Notes: generated by a model from the sequence alone, not told the origin. Positions 10,255-19,075 are shown, numbered from the stretch's first letter. The stretch: DNA of 64,000 nt from Sphaerisporangium album (GCF_003323745.1 NZ_QOIL01000004.1:1-64000), one strand, 5' to 3'. Translations and numbers: made by a program.

Positions 10255-10479
10255 TAGGTGCATTACCCTGACAAAGTTAACCGCTGTCGGTAATCTCGCC
10301 CCTTCCCGTTGAGGAAAGGGCGCGGTGACCCGCTGGCACCTACGGGCGCCGTACGAGCGTGACTGATTCCATGGCTGGGGATCGAAAGCGAGTTCCGGGG
10401 GATGGCGCCGGACACCAGAGTCCGAGCCCCGCAATCGCGTACGGCCACGGAGAACTCGTCGGCCACCGTTGTATGAACC
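10255..10479. other. Intergenic region, no gene recognised
   Basis: Lies between the peptidase promoter and the transposase remnant. Frames on both strands are short and unlike known proteins. The stretch at 10,255-10,320 is relatively A/T-rich. Confidence 0.4.
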
Positions 10480-10640
10480 GGTGAGCCTCTGCATCCACGC
10501 CGGCAGTTCGCAGGCCAGCGCGACGACCTCCACCCAGATCTGGTTTCGGGTGAAGTCGTGCAGCGGCAGGTTGCGTAGGCCGGTGTCGTTGGCGGCGCGG
10601 ATGCCGTCCGGGAATGCGGCGTTGTCCGCCTTCTTCGCCG
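10480..10640 (-). mobile_element. IS1380-family transposase remnant
   Basis: On the minus strand one frame reads NAAFPDGIRAANDTGLRNLP, then HDFTRNQIWVEVVALACELP and AWMQRL, a conserved block from the C-terminal half of IS1380-type transposases. Neither a start nor the remainder is present, and no terminal inverted repeats are seen. The element is dead. Confidence 0.7.
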
Positions 10641-10649
10641 GGATGGCGG

Positions 10650-10770
10650 GTCAGGGTTCCGCGTGCCGGTCGAGGCCGAGCATGGCGATGAGGTCTTCGT
10701 GGAGCTCGAACCAGACACGATGGCAGGAGTCCACGTCGGTGTGGTCGACCCAGGCGCAGTCACCGGCTCG
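10650..10770 (-). pseudogene. Unidentified protein C-terminal fragment
   Basis: A minus-strand frame reading WVDHTDVDSCHRVWFELHED and LIAMLGLDRHAEP then a stop lies immediately before the IS1380 remnant. The sequence looks like real protein (amphipathic, ordinary composition) but the family is not recognised. Confidence 0.3.
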
Positions 10771-10991
10771 GGTGCGCGCCAGGGCTGTGGTCGACGCCAC
10801 TACTCAGGAAGTCATCGCGGGCTGGCAGGCCCGAATCAAAGGCCGACCCCGCGCACTATGCCCGGGCGCGTGAGGCGACGAGCGGAGACTTCGGACCGGT
10901 TGAGGTTTCGGTATGAGTCTGAAGCGGAGACCGGGTTACAGTCCCGCCTCCTGACGACGAATGGGACGTACGGTTCGGTACGAGCGACGCG

Positions 10992-11285
10992 GTGAAGGGC
11001 CGGGAGGAACTATGCCGTCACGCCTTGGCCAACACGCGCCGATGCTTGGAGACGCTGCGGGCCGATCCACGCTCACGCGCCGACCATGAGCGCCAGCATC
11101 GCCGACGTGGAGACCTTGCGACTCACCGTCACAACGGACAGGACCTCGAGCAATGGGAGTTCGAGGTCACCAGCGGCGGGCGCGTGCGCTACGTGATCGA
11201 TGACGACGCTCGTACTGTATGGGTCGTGCATGCCTCGCCCCGTCATCCGAGGACACCGATGTCTGAGGCCACCTGGCCACGCTAG
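10992..11285 (+). pseudogene. RelE-like toxin remnant
   Basis: The second half reads QWEFEVTSGGRVRYVIDDDA and RTVWVVHASPRHP, the strand pattern of RelE-type cytotoxic translational repressors in actinomycetes. The N-terminal half is poor (Arg/His-rich, CLETLRADPRSRADHERQHR). After HPR the sequence departs from the expected ending, so frameshifts are likely. No antitoxin gene precedes it; the transposase remnant does. Copy D of the MsrA tail starts only about 3 bp after its stop. Confidence 0.55.
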
Positions 11286-11287
11286 CC

Positions 11288-11450
11288 GCGAATTGTCGCC
11301 CGAAGAGAATCGCTACCACCAGCAATATTTGTACAAAGTACCCAATGGGTACTGCGGCATTGGCGGCACCGGTGCCAATACAGGTGACCCTTCGGCCTGG
11401 TGTCCGACGGGGCTGACGACCTCTTCCGAGGAGTTACTGGGATTGCTGAG
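11288..11450 (+). repeat. MsrA-tail repeat, copy D (longest open copy)
   Basis: An open frame reads [20 protein letters not shown], then YCGIGGTGANTGDPSAW, CPTGLTTSSEE and LLGLL. Relative to standard MsrA endings there is an extra ANTGDPSAW-like insert between GGTG and CPTGL. It follows the RelE-like remnant directly. It probably best preserves the ancestral repeat. Confidence 0.8.
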
Positions 11451-11502
11451 GCCGTTCCCGATGAGCCCACCTCTCCACCCGGTAGCTCGCCTCGGCCACG
11501 GG

Positions 11503-12441
11503 TCAGCCCGGCAGCCCGAGAGCGCGGCGGCGGGTGTCGATGCCATCGAGCATGCGCTGCAACCCGTACTCGAAGACCGTGTCCAGGTCGAAGTCGAACC
11601 GCTCCCGCACGACGTAGCCGAGTCCGGGATGACCGGCGGACGACGCCCACCGCCGCAGGCCGCCGTCCTGGAGGCGCATCCAGTCGTCCGCCGACATCCC
11701 AGTGTCCTCCTCTGCCTGTGCCTCCACGAGACGGACCAGCGCCATGCTGCGCACGTGCCCGAACAGGTTGATGTGCGCGCACAGAATGTCGTGTGCGTCG
11801 AACCCCATCGCACGCAGCGTGCTGAGCGACCACTCGGCGATCGGCAACACGTTGGGCATGAGCTGCGGGCGGCTCAGCGAGAACACCTCGGCGGCCCACG
11901 GGTGGCGGCCAAAGACCGTCCAGAACAGGTGCGCGACCGCCTCGAGGCGTCGCCGCCAGGCCGCCATCGGGATCTCGGGCACCCGGGCTCCGGCGAACAT
12001 GTGGTCCGCCATCCGCAGCGTCAGGTCACTCCGGTTCGGGACGTGACGGTAGAGCGCCATCGTGGACACGCCCAGGGACACGGCCACCCGCCGCATCGTG
12101 ACGAGCGGCAGTCCTTCGGCGTCGGCGATCCGCACGGCGGCCTCGACGATCTCGCGCTGGGTCAGCCGGGCGCGCCGGGATCGTTCGACGGTAACTCGCG
12201 GGGCCGTCCCGGCCGGCCGCTCGTCCCGCCGCCGCACGATGGTCCCGCTGCCGGGGATCGTCTCGACCAGGCCCTCCGCGCGCAGGGCGCCGATCACCTT
12301 GGTGGCGGTGGCCATCGCGACACCCCAGTCCCGGACGATCCGCCTGGTAGACGGAGCCGGCCGGCCTTCCGCCAGCCGTCCGCTCCGGATGTCGTCGGCG
12401 ATCTCGTCGGCGATGCGTAGGTAGAGCGCTCGGTCGGTCAT
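11503..12441 (-). CDS. GntR-TetR fusion transcriptional regulator
   Basis: A 312-residue regulator with two DNA-binding parts. Residues about 5-70 are a GntR winged helix (ADEIADDIRSGRL, STRRIVRDWGVAMATATKVI, GSGTIV). Residues about 92-140 are a TetR helix-turn-helix (REIVEAAVRIADAEGLPLVT, GVSTMALYRHVPNRSDL). The rest is a TetR C-terminal ligand domain of the tetracyclin-repressor type. Such fusions are known in actinomycetes. It is divergent from the hydrolase gene at 12,619, and both starts face the AGTGCACTA repeats, so repression of the hydrolase and itself is likely. Confidence 0.85.
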   Translation of the reverse strand: MTDRALYLRIADEIADDIRSGRLAEGRPAPSTRRIVRDWGVAMATATKVIGALRAEGLVETIPGSGTIVRRRDERPAGTAPRVTVERSRRARLTQREIVEAAVRIADAEGLPLVTMRRVAVSLGVSTMALYRHVPNRSDLTLRMADHMFAGARVPEIPMAAWRRRLEAVAHLFWTVFGRHPWAAEVFSLSRPQLMPNVLPIAEWSLSTLRAMGFDAHDILCAHINLFGHVRSMALVRLVEAQAEEDTGMSADDWMRLQDGGLRRWASSAGHPGLGYVVRERFDFDLDTVFEYGLQRMLDGIDTRRRALGLPG

Positions 12442-12450
12442 GACCCTCCA

Positions 12451-12463
12451 AGTGCACTAGTGC
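12451..12463. promoter_or_regulatory. Operator candidate 1 for the GntR-TetR regulator
   Basis: AGTGCACTAGTGC contains two overlapping palindromes (AGTGCACT and GCACTAGTGC), 10 bp from the regulator's start. Confidence 0.55.
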
Positions 12464-12518
12464 GGTCGGCTGATCGGCGTGTTGCCGTACTACTCCATAT
12501 GCTGCGAGGAGGGGGTGA

Positions 12519-12527
12519 AGTGCACTA
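12519..12527. promoter_or_regulatory. Operator candidate 2 for the GntR-TetR regulator
   Basis: A second AGTGCACTA, 68 bp from the first, on the hydrolase side of the divergent spacer. Two half-similar sites in one divergent region suit a regulator with two DNA-binding domains. Confidence 0.45.
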
Positions 12528-12618
12528 CCTCTCGCGTCACTGTGTGGCCTGGGTCCGGCACCTATGCGTACATTGTAAGCGCAGCCCGGGCGGGTCCGGG
12601 CAACGGGAGGAGAGCACC

Positions 12619-13473
12619 ATGTCTGATCTGGCCACCCGGGGTGTGACATCGGCGGATGGCACGCCCGTCGAGTACCTCAGCGCGGGGCACGGGCCCCACG
12701 TCATCGTGGTTCCCGGAGCGCTCGCCGTGGCGTCCGACCTCACCGCCTTCGCCGGGCTCTTGGCGAACCGGCACACCGTGCACGTCGTGCAGCGGCGCGG
12801 CCGTGGCGGCAGTGGCCCGCAGGGCGACCGGTACGGCATCGCGCGGGAGTGCGAGGACATCGAGGCGGTGCGCGCGCGAACCGGCGCGCGGCTGATCTTC
12901 GGGCACAGCTTCGGCGGACTGGTGGCACTGCGAGCCGCGTGCGGCAACCCGGCGTTCGACGCGGTCGCCGTCTATGAGCCCGGAGTGTCGGTCGGCGGGT
13001 CGATCCCGGTCGGCTGGATCGATCGAGCGCGTGGCGAGATCTCCGAGGGCGCGGACTTCGAGGCGTTCATCACCTTCGTCCGCGGGGTCAACCCGGATCA
13101 GACGGGACGGGTACCGCGGTGGCTTCTCCGGATCATCCTGCGGCGCGCGATCTCCCCTGCCGAGATGCGGCAGAACCTCGCGCTCATGCCCCAGGCGATC
13201 AGCGAGCACGTCGAGGTGGGGCGGTTCGACGGCCGGTTGACCGACTACCGCGAGATCGCCGCAGACACTCTGATCATGCGCGGCAAGGGCCGTGACACCG
13301 GCCGGCAGGCCGTCGCCCTCGCCCAGCTGGCCGGGACGATTCCCCGCTCCGAGACCGGGACCTTCCGCACGCTCGACCACTTCGCGCCAGAGAAGAAGCC
13401 CGGCGAGATCGCCGACGCTGTCCTGCGGTTCTTCGCAGCGCACGCCCGGACGGGCGTGCAGATCGGGGGATGA
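12619..13473 (+). CDS. Alpha/beta hydrolase
   Basis: A 284-residue hydrolase with the nucleophile elbow GHSFGG (about residues 96-101), an oxyanion-side VVPGALA, and a late DHFAPEKKP that likely carries the catalytic His. The substrate is unknown. The ATG at 12619 has a strong GGAGGAG site 7 nt upstream. It is the likely target of the divergent GntR-TetR regulator, an arrangement common for detoxifying or antibiotic-modifying hydrolases. Confidence 0.85.
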   Translation: MSDLATRGVTSADGTPVEYLSAGHGPHVIVVPGALAVASDLTAFAGLLANRHTVHVVQRRGRGGSGPQGDRYGIARECEDIEAVRARTGARLIFGHSFGGLVALRAACGNPAFDAVAVYEPGVSVGGSIPVGWIDRARGEISEGADFEAFITFVRGVNPDQTGRVPRWLLRIILRRAISPAEMRQNLALMPQAISEHVEVGRFDGRLTDYREIAADTLIMRGKGRDTGRQAVALAQLAGTIPRSETGTFRTLDHFAPEKKPGEIADAVLRFFAAHARTGVQIGG

Positions 13474-13499
13474 CCCGGGCTCGTGGACGTACTTCGCCG

Positions 13500-13702
13500 G
13501 CCGGGACATGGCGCAGCTTGCCCTGGGCCGGGTGCGGGCACGGGTCGCAGACTAGCCGGTCGGAGTCGACGGGGCTGATGATCGCGGGCCAGACGGCGTC
13601 GGCGACGATCTCGCCCAGCAGAGGGCGGGTGGTCTGGAAGGTGCTGCGCGGCGTGTGCTCCCTTCGTCCACTGATTCGGGCTGACGCGAGCAGACGGCGC
13701 AA
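13500..13702 (-). pseudogene. Fragment of an unrecognised protein
   Basis: Minus-strand frame reading LLGEIVADAVWPAIISPVDS, then DRLVCDPCPHPAQGKLRH and VPAGEV. Cys-x-x-Cys-Pro and ordinary composition suggest a genuine protein, perhaps from a mobile element, but no family is recognised. The frame then runs into the antisense of the hydrolase. Confidence 0.3.
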
Positions 13703-13737
13703 CGTGGTGGGGATCCAGTGACGCCCGGAAGGGGTCT

Positions 13738-14328
13738 TTACATCCCGCTGCTCAAAGTCCTTGCATACGCTGGCCAGCGATCGCCGGCCAGTACCCGGCG
13801 GGCGGCCTCGCGGATCACCTGAGCCTCTTCATCGATGACGGTTACCCGGTCCTCGGCGTAGCCGTAGGGGCGCATCCCACCACCCTCGGCGGTCTGTCGT
13901 CGCTGGCGCTTTTGCCGTTCGGCTTTGTGCTCGGCCTCGTGGCGGGCGGCAGCCCCGAGCATCCGCGCGATCAGACGCCCGGTCGGGGTGGCCAGGTCGA
14001 TCTCTCCGGTCACGGTGGCCAGTTCGATGCCGCGCCGGTCGGCCAGGTCGATGACGTCTTCCAGTTCGCGGAGTGAGCGTGTCAGTCTGTCGACGTGCCA
14101 GCAGACGATCGCGTCGACCGTTCCGGCCTCGATATCGCTGAGAAGTCGTCGCCACGCGGGGCGGGGGCTTCCCAAGTACGCGCTGACGTCGTTGTCGGGG
14201 TAGACGTCCGCTACCTGCCATCCTCGGCGCTCGATCAGCGCTCGGCAGTCGGTTTCCTGGCGGGCGACGCCGAGTCCGGCGCCTGCACGGTCCTGGCTGA
14301 TCCGGCAGCAAATCGCAGCTCTGCGCAT
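13738..14328 (-). CDS. Serine recombinase, truncated after the start of the recombinase domain
   Basis: Site-specific recombinase of the resolvase/invertase superfamily. The catalytic domain is complete: AAICCRISQDRAG with the nucleophilic Ser, then AGTVDAIVCWHVDRLTRSLR, ATVTGEIDLATPTGRLIARM, and the long E helix with ARHEAEHKAERQKRQRR. It continues GMRPYGYAED as in large serine integrases but stops at residue 196, just after REAARRVLAGD. The ~250-residue DNA-binding part is missing, so it is probably inactive. It is oriented against the toxin/MsrA-tail repeats and has two further fragments as relatives (7,030 and 14,870). Confidence 0.85.
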   Translation of the reverse strand: MRRAAICCRISQDRAGAGLGVARQETDCRALIERRGWQVADVYPDNDVSAYLGSPRPAWRRLLSDIEAGTVDAIVCWHVDRLTRSLRELEDVIDLADRRGIELATVTGEIDLATPTGRLIARMLGAAARHEAEHKAERQKRQRRQTAEGGGMRPYGYAEDRVTVIDEEAQVIREAARRVLAGDRWPAYARTLSSGM

Positions 14329-14389
14329 GGGTCACATAGATACACGCTCGTTGGAACGGGCGTGGCCTGCCCGGTTGGGCTGACGTCTG

Positions 14390-14839
14390 GTGAAGCCTGA
14401 CGAAGCTCTCCCATCAGCGGGTGAGGTGCCATCGATCGCCACGTGGACGCCTCGTGAGTACATGGCGGAGATCCATAGACGGCCAGGTTCTTATGGGCTG
14501 GACGGCTCGTACCGCGCGTTCACGACCTTCATCGCCGGGTTCCACGCCGGGAGCGGTCATACCCTCTTGGCCGGGTTCAGGGAGTGGCTGATCGTCCAGG
14601 TGAACGGGGGAAACAACCTGGTCTGGGAAGCGCTCGTGCTCATGCTGGCGTTCCCAACGGAGGCCAGACCCTTGGACGTCGGCCCGATCGATGGTGAACG
14701 GAACGGCACCGCCGTCGCGGTGCTGTTCCGAGCGCTCGATCAGTTCCTAGCCCACCATGAGGAGCATCTAGACGGGCTTGCCTTGATCTACGCGGACCAT
14801 GCCGAATGGCTTCAGCGACAGAGTTGGGCGCGGCCATAG
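14390..14839 (+). CDS. Hypothetical protein
   Basis: A 149-residue soluble protein from a GTG at 14390; the ATG at 14462 is an alternative giving 125 residues. It contains TPREYMAEIHRRPGSYGLDG, FIAGFHAGSG and LDQFLAHHEEHLDGLALIYA. No family is recognised. The compact helical pattern and location beside recombinase fragments would fit an immunity or antitoxin-like protein, but this is only a guess. The gene overlaps the start of a recombinase fragment on the other strand at its 3' end. Confidence 0.5.
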   Translation: MKPDEALPSAGEVPSIATWTPREYMAEIHRRPGSYGLDGSYRAFTTFIAGFHAGSGHTLLAGFREWLIVQVNGGNNLVWEALVLMLAFPTEARPLDVGPIDGERNGTAVAVLFRALDQFLAHHEEHLDGLALIYADHAEWLQRQSWARP

Positions 14840-14864
14840 GCCGCGTACGCCTGGACACGGACGG

Positions 14865-15045
14865 TGATGTCGATCTCTCCGGTTACGGTGGCCAGCTCCA
14901 TGTCGCGCCGGTCAGCCAAGTCGATGATGTCTCCCAGCTCGCGAGGTCGGCGTGTCAGCCTGTCGACGTGCCAGCAGACGATCGCGTCGGTCGTTCTGGC
15001 CTGAATGTCGCTGAGCAGCCGCTGCCAGGCGGGGCGGGGAGCCAC
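14865..15045 (-). pseudogene. Serine recombinase, internal fragment
   Basis: Reads APRPAWQRLLSDIQARTTDA, IVCWHVDRLTRRPRELGDII and LADRRDMELATVTGEIDI, matching residues ~50-110 of the recombinase at 13,738-14,328 with several substitutions. It lacks both the catalytic Ser and the DNA-binding part. Third copy on the minus strand. Confidence 0.75.
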
Positions 15046-15200
15046 CAGCGCCGGGACTTTGGGCGGACAACAAAACGCCGAGCTTCTCCGAAGTTTTCGT
15101 TATCCACTCGCGACCTGCGGGTCTCCTATGTGGCGGCGCGTGCGAGCGCCGCCGGACGTCCCCTCCACGACTCCCCAACAGGACAAGGACTCCATTCACC

Positions 15201-16664
15201 ATGAGCACAACCGCCTCGCGCGGCATCCGAGCCGGACGCGCGTCCGTGGTACGTCAGGTCCGCCGCCTGGCGCTGGCCGGTGTCCTCGCCGGTCTCGCGG
15301 GCACCTCCGTGGTGAGCGCCACCTCCGCGGCCACCGCGGCCGAGGTGCCCCTCTCGCAGGGCCGGAACGCCATCGCCTCCTCGGCGGAGCGCGGTGACCT
15401 GTCGGCCTCGGCGGCCGTCGACGGCAAGACCGGCACCCGCTGGGCCAGCAAGTTCAGCGACCCGCAGTGGCTCGCTGTCGACCTCGGCAGGTCCACCGCG
15501 ATCAAGAAGATCGTCATCAACTGGGAGAACGCCTACGCCACGGCGTTCCAGATCCAGACCGCCGCCACCAGCGACGACCCCTGGAAGACGGTGTACAGCA
15601 CCACGGCGGGCAAGGGCGGTGTCCAGACCATCAACGTGTCGGCCACCGGCCGGTTCGTGCGGCTCTACGCCACCAAGCGGTCCGGCAAGTACGGCGTCTC
15701 CCTGTGGGAGTTCCAGGTCTTCGGCACAGGCTCGGGCACCTCGACCCCGACCCCGACGCCGACCAATACGGCCCAGCCGACGCCCAGCGCCACCCCGACC
15801 ACGGGCGCGCCTTCCGGCGGCTGGGTGCCGGTGAACCAGGCCGCATGGAAGAAGGCCCTGGACGCCTTCCACAAGGTCGCACCCGAACGGGTCCCCGCGG
15901 GAACCACGAGAGTCCCTGAGTTCCACACCGACTGCATGGTGTCCAACCAGGCCAAGGACGATCCGATCGTACTGCCCGGCTTGCCTGGCGCCTCCCACAT
16001 GCACACCTTCTTCGGCCCGAAGGTGAATGCGACCACCACGACGACAGACCTGCTCGCGAGTTCCACGACCTGCAACGCGCCTGGGGACAACAGCGCCTAC
16101 TGGGTGCCGCAACTGATGCGCAACGGTAAGCCGGTCCCGATCAAGAGCTTCCGCGTGTACTACGGCGCCCGACTCAAGGACCCATCGGAGGTCGTGCCGT
16201 TCCCTCCGGGTCTGGTAGTCGTGCAAGGCGATGCGAAGCGGCAGGTAGCGACGCCGAAGAACGCCGGTGGCCAATTCTGGTGCGCCGGCAGCGCGCAGAC
16301 CGGACGCAGCGCCGACGGCAACTGGCCTGTCTGCGCGCAAGGCGGCAACCTGATCTACCAACTGATGTTCCAGGACTGCTGGGACGGCAAGCACATCGAT
16401 TCGCCTGACCACAAGTCGCACATGGGGCCAATGAAGGACGGCCGGTGCTCCGGTGCCTATCCGGTCGCGGTCCCCAACATCTCGCTCATGGTCAACTACG
16501 ACTCCCTCGGCGGTGACGGCCTGTCGCTGTCGTCGGGCATGGCTTCCTCGATGCACGGGGATTTCATGAACGCATGGAAGCCGGAGAAGCTCGGCGCGCT
16601 CGTGAAGGTCTGCATCAACGCACGCGCCAAGTGCGGCACCACGCCAGGCTTCGTCGGCGGCTGA
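15201..16664 (+). CDS. Secreted DUF1996 protein with an F5/8 type C (discoidin) carbohydrate-binding domain
   Basis: A 487-residue exported protein. Residues 1-47 form a signal peptide (RRLALAGVLAGLAGTSVVSA). Residues ~48-175 are an F5/8C/CBM32-like fold (ASSAERGDLSASAAVDGKTG, TRWASKF, WLAVDLG, VRLYATKRSGKYGVSLWEFQ). A Thr/Pro linker follows (~178-205). The rest is DUF1996, with FHTDCMVSNQAKDDPIVLPG, SHMHTFFGP and MASSMHGDF. The conserved His residues suggest a metal or hydrolytic site; function is unproven. Its terminator follows directly. Confidence 0.88.
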   Translation: MSTTASRGIRAGRASVVRQVRRLALAGVLAGLAGTSVVSATSAATAAEVPLSQGRNAIASSAERGDLSASAAVDGKTGTRWASKFSDPQWLAVDLGRSTAIKKIVINWENAYATAFQIQTAATSDDPWKTVYSTTAGKGGVQTINVSATGRFVRLYATKRSGKYGVSLWEFQVFGTGSGTSTPTPTPTNTAQPTPSATPTTGAPSGGWVPVNQAAWKKALDAFHKVAPERVPAGTTRVPEFHTDCMVSNQAKDDPIVLPGLPGASHMHTFFGPKVNATTTTTDLLASSTTCNAPGDNSAYWVPQLMRNGKPVPIKSFRVYYGARLKDPSEVVPFPPGLVVVQGDAKRQVATPKNAGGQFWCAGSAQTGRSADGNWPVCAQGGNLIYQLMFQDCWDGKHIDSPDHKSHMGPMKDGRCSGAYPVAVPNISLMVNYDSLGGDGLSLSSGMASSMHGDFMNAWKPEKLGALVKVCINARAKCGTTPGFVGG

Positions 16665-16678
16665 CCATCACTGAAGGT

Positions 16679-16727
16679 CCAAAACGCCCCGTAGCACGGA
16701 AGACGACGGATGCTCGGGGCGTTTTGG
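16679..16727 (+). terminator. Terminator after the DUF1996 gene
   Basis: CCAAAACGCCCCG (16679-16691) pairs perfectly with CGGGGCGTTTTGG (16715-16727) across a 23-nt loop, starting 15 bp after the stop codon. Confidence 0.75.
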
Positions 16728-16741
16728 CCGTCTCAGGTGAG

Positions 16742-16795
16742 GTGGTCAGGGGCGGTGTCGAACCGCCGACCTTCCGCTTTCAGGCGGAACGACCA
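16742..16795 (-). pseudogene. tRNA-like relic (Phe-type loop, no acceptor partner)
   Basis: On the minus strand GGCGG-TTCGACA-CCGCC forms a perfect T arm (16751-16767) followed by CCTGACCACC. A TTCCGC-CTGAAA-GCGGAA hairpin (16772-16789) resembles a tRNA-Phe (GAA) anticodon arm one base short. The 5' acceptor strand and D arm are not found, so this is probably a decayed tRNA 3' part, the kind left by integration. Confidence 0.35.
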
Positions 16796-16861
16796 CCCTG
16801 CTCCTCTCCGAAGACCGAGGCCAGAAGGTGGCATACGGCTGCCGCTGAACGTCCCTGGTGT

Positions 16862-16985
<124 letters not shown>

Positions 16986-17024
16986 GTGTGGATCTTGGGT
17001 TAGGCCCGTTTCCGGGGGAGAGGG

Positions 17025-17801
17025 TCAGCCCGTTCGCTGGAGGAGGAGGGTGACGAAGCCGAGGATTCGGCGGTAGCCGTGGAGCCACATGGCGCGGTGT
17101 TCGAGGGCGGCCGCGCGGGCCGCGTCGGCGTCCGGGCCGGGGTTCTCGTTGGCCCAGCGCAGGAGCGTGCCCGTCCAGGACCACTCGTAGTCATCCCATT
17201 CGGACAGGTCGCTGATGTACGCGTAGATCGTGTCGAAACCGGCGGACTCGGCGGCGGCGACGGTACCCGGGAGGTCGAGGAAGTCCGACGGCTCGGCGCC
17301 CAGCCGGGTGAGCGCCTCCGGCGTCGGCTCGCGCTCCCAGAACCCCTCGCCGATCAGCGCCAGCCCGTTCGGCCTCAGGTAGCGCCGTACGTGGTCGACG
17401 GTGGGGCCGAGTCCGCCGAACGCGTGCGTCGCCCCGACGCAGAGCACCAGGTCGTACCGCTCGGCCACCGGGAAGTCGGCGGCCGGGCTTTCGTGGAGCC
17501 GGATGCGCTCCCAGACGCCTTGCGTCTCCGCCTGCCCCTCGGCCGACTTGAGCGCGTCGGCGGAGATGTCGACGCCGTCGGCGGTCGCGTCCTCGTAGAG
17601 CGCCAGCGCACGCAGCGTCCATGCCCCCTCGCCGCAGCCGAGGTCGAGGATCCTCGCCCCCTCGGGCAGCCGGGCCCGGCGCAGCAGCCGGGTCACGTGC
17701 GCGCCGGAGACCGGCGCGGCGATGGGATGGTCTCGGTGGGCGAGGTGGCTGATGAACTGGCGTTCCATAGGGATTAATTTGTCGTATGTCCCAGCGGCCA
17801 C
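17025..17801 (-). CDS. SAM-dependent methyltransferase
   Basis: A class I methyltransferase of 258 residues. The SAM-binding motif ILDLGCGEGAWTLRAL is at about 50-65, the acidic end of strand 2 (ADGVDIS) follows, and DLVLCVGATHAF marks motif IV. The substrate is unknown; relatives are annotated as small-molecule methyltransferases. The start is a GTG at 17801. An ATG at 17768 is possible, but the residues before it (TYDKLIP) look like family sequence. It is convergent with copy E and divergent from the hydrolase at 18,089. Confidence 0.85.
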   Translation of the reverse strand: MAAGTYDKLIPMERQFISHLAHRDHPIAAPVSGAHVTRLLRRARLPEGARILDLGCGEGAWTLRALALYEDATADGVDISADALKSAEGQAETQGVWERIRLHESPAADFPVAERYDLVLCVGATHAFGGLGPTVDHVRRYLRPNGLALIGEGFWEREPTPEALTRLGAEPSDFLDLPGTVAAAESAGFDTIYAYISDLSEWDDYEWSWTGTLLRWANENPGPDADAARAAALEHRAMWLHGYRRILGFVTLLLQRTG

Positions 17802-18088
17802 GCCAGCCGATTTGGCCGCAGCGCCGGATATGCCCGACCGGCCACCCCAGCCCGTTCAGCCGTACCGCCGGAACTTGTCCTGAGGTTCCGCGTGACGCGT
17901 CGGCAGGGAGCCGAGTGGTCGCCGCGGGGTCCGGTATCTGAGAGCGGTTTGCCGAAGTGGCAACACGGTTCGCGGTGGCGTCACCATCGGCCGGATGCTT
18001 GGGGCAGGAGCCGTGGGACGGCGGTCCGGCCTGGTGCCGGCCGGTGCCGTGCTCGGCACACGGGAGCATCGAGAGCTTTGGAGGACCG

Positions 18089-19075
18089 ATGTCGAGGTCT
18101 GCCGGGGTGACGGGGATCACCCATCGTCTGGTCATGTCCGCGGGCGGCCGTGTCCATCTGGTGGAGCAGGGCTCCGGGCCGTTGGTGCTGCTGGTGCACG
18201 GGTTCCCCGAGTCCTGGTACTCCTGGCGCCACCAGCTGCCGGTACTGGCCGCGGCCGGGTACCGGGCCGTCGCCGTAGACGTCCGCGGCTACGGCCGCTC
18301 CTCCAAGCCCGAGGACGTTGCCGCGTACCGGATGACGGAGCTGGTCGAGGACAACGTCGCCGTGGTACACGCCCTCGGCGAGCGGACGGCGGTGATCGTG
18401 GGTCACGACTGGGGCGCGACCATCGCCGCCGGCTCCGCCCTCCTAAGGCCCGACGTCTTCCGTGCGGTCGGCCTGCTGAGCGTGCCCTACGCCCCGCGCG
18501 GCGGGCCACGGCCCAGCGAGGTCTTCGCGGGGATGGCCGGAGAGGAGGAGTTCTACGTCGGCTACTTCCAGGAGCCCGGACGAGCCGAGGCTGAGATCGA
18601 GCCCGACGTCCGCGGCTGGCTCGCCGGCTTCTACGCCGCCCTGTCCGGCGACACCATGCCGCCCGCCGACGCCCCGGATCCGCACTTCGTGTCCAGGGGC
18701 GGGACGCTGCGCGAGCGGTTCCCCGTCGGCCGGTTGCCCGCCTGGCTCAGTGAGGACGATCTCGATTTCTACGCCGGGGAGTTCGAGCGGACCGGCATGG
18801 GCGGGGCGCTCAACCGCTACCGGAACATGGACCGCGACTGGGAAGACCTCGCCGGCTTCGACGGCGCTCCCGTCACCCAGCCGTCCCTGTTCGTCGGCGG
18901 CGCGCTGGACGCCTCCACCACCTGGATGGCCGACGCGATCAAGGCATACCCCGCCACCCTGCCGGGACTGGTCTTCTCACAGATCCTCGACGGCTGCGGC
19001 CACTGGCTTCAGCAGGAGCGTCGTGAGGAGGTCAACGCCATCCTGACCACCTGGTTGCGATCGCTACCCGCCTGA
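18089..19075 (+). CDS. Epoxide hydrolase-like alpha/beta hydrolase
   Basis: A 328-residue protein with the soluble epoxide hydrolase pattern: oxyanion motif HGFPESWYSW, nucleophile elbow GHDWGAT (Asp nucleophile), a cap domain with lid Tyr residues, and a C-terminal GCGHWLQQE carrying the catalytic His. It should open epoxides to diols or act on related substrates. The ATG at 18089 has a GGAGG site 5 nt upstream. Confidence 0.9.
   Translation: MSRSAGVTGITHRLVMSAGGRVHLVEQGSGPLVLLVHGFPESWYSWRHQLPVLAAAGYRAVAVDVRGYGRSSKPEDVAAYRMTELVEDNVAVVHALGERTAVIVGHDWGATIAAGSALLRPDVFRAVGLLSVPYAPRGGPRPSEVFAGMAGEEEFYVGYFQEPGRAEAEIEPDVRGWLAGFYAALSGDTMPPADAPDPHFVSRGGTLRERFPVGRLPAWLSEDDLDFYAGEFERTGMGGALNRYRNMDRDWEDLAGFDGAPVTQPSLFVGGALDASTTWMADAIKAYPATLPGLVFSQILDGCGHWLQQERREEVNAILTTWLRSLPA

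Noticed and set aside
10966-10976. ACGTACGGTTC, as in the 3' strand of group II intron domain V
   Set aside because: The required 5' strand (GAGCCG-type) with a GAAA loop is not found upstream, and there is no reverse transcriptase nearby.
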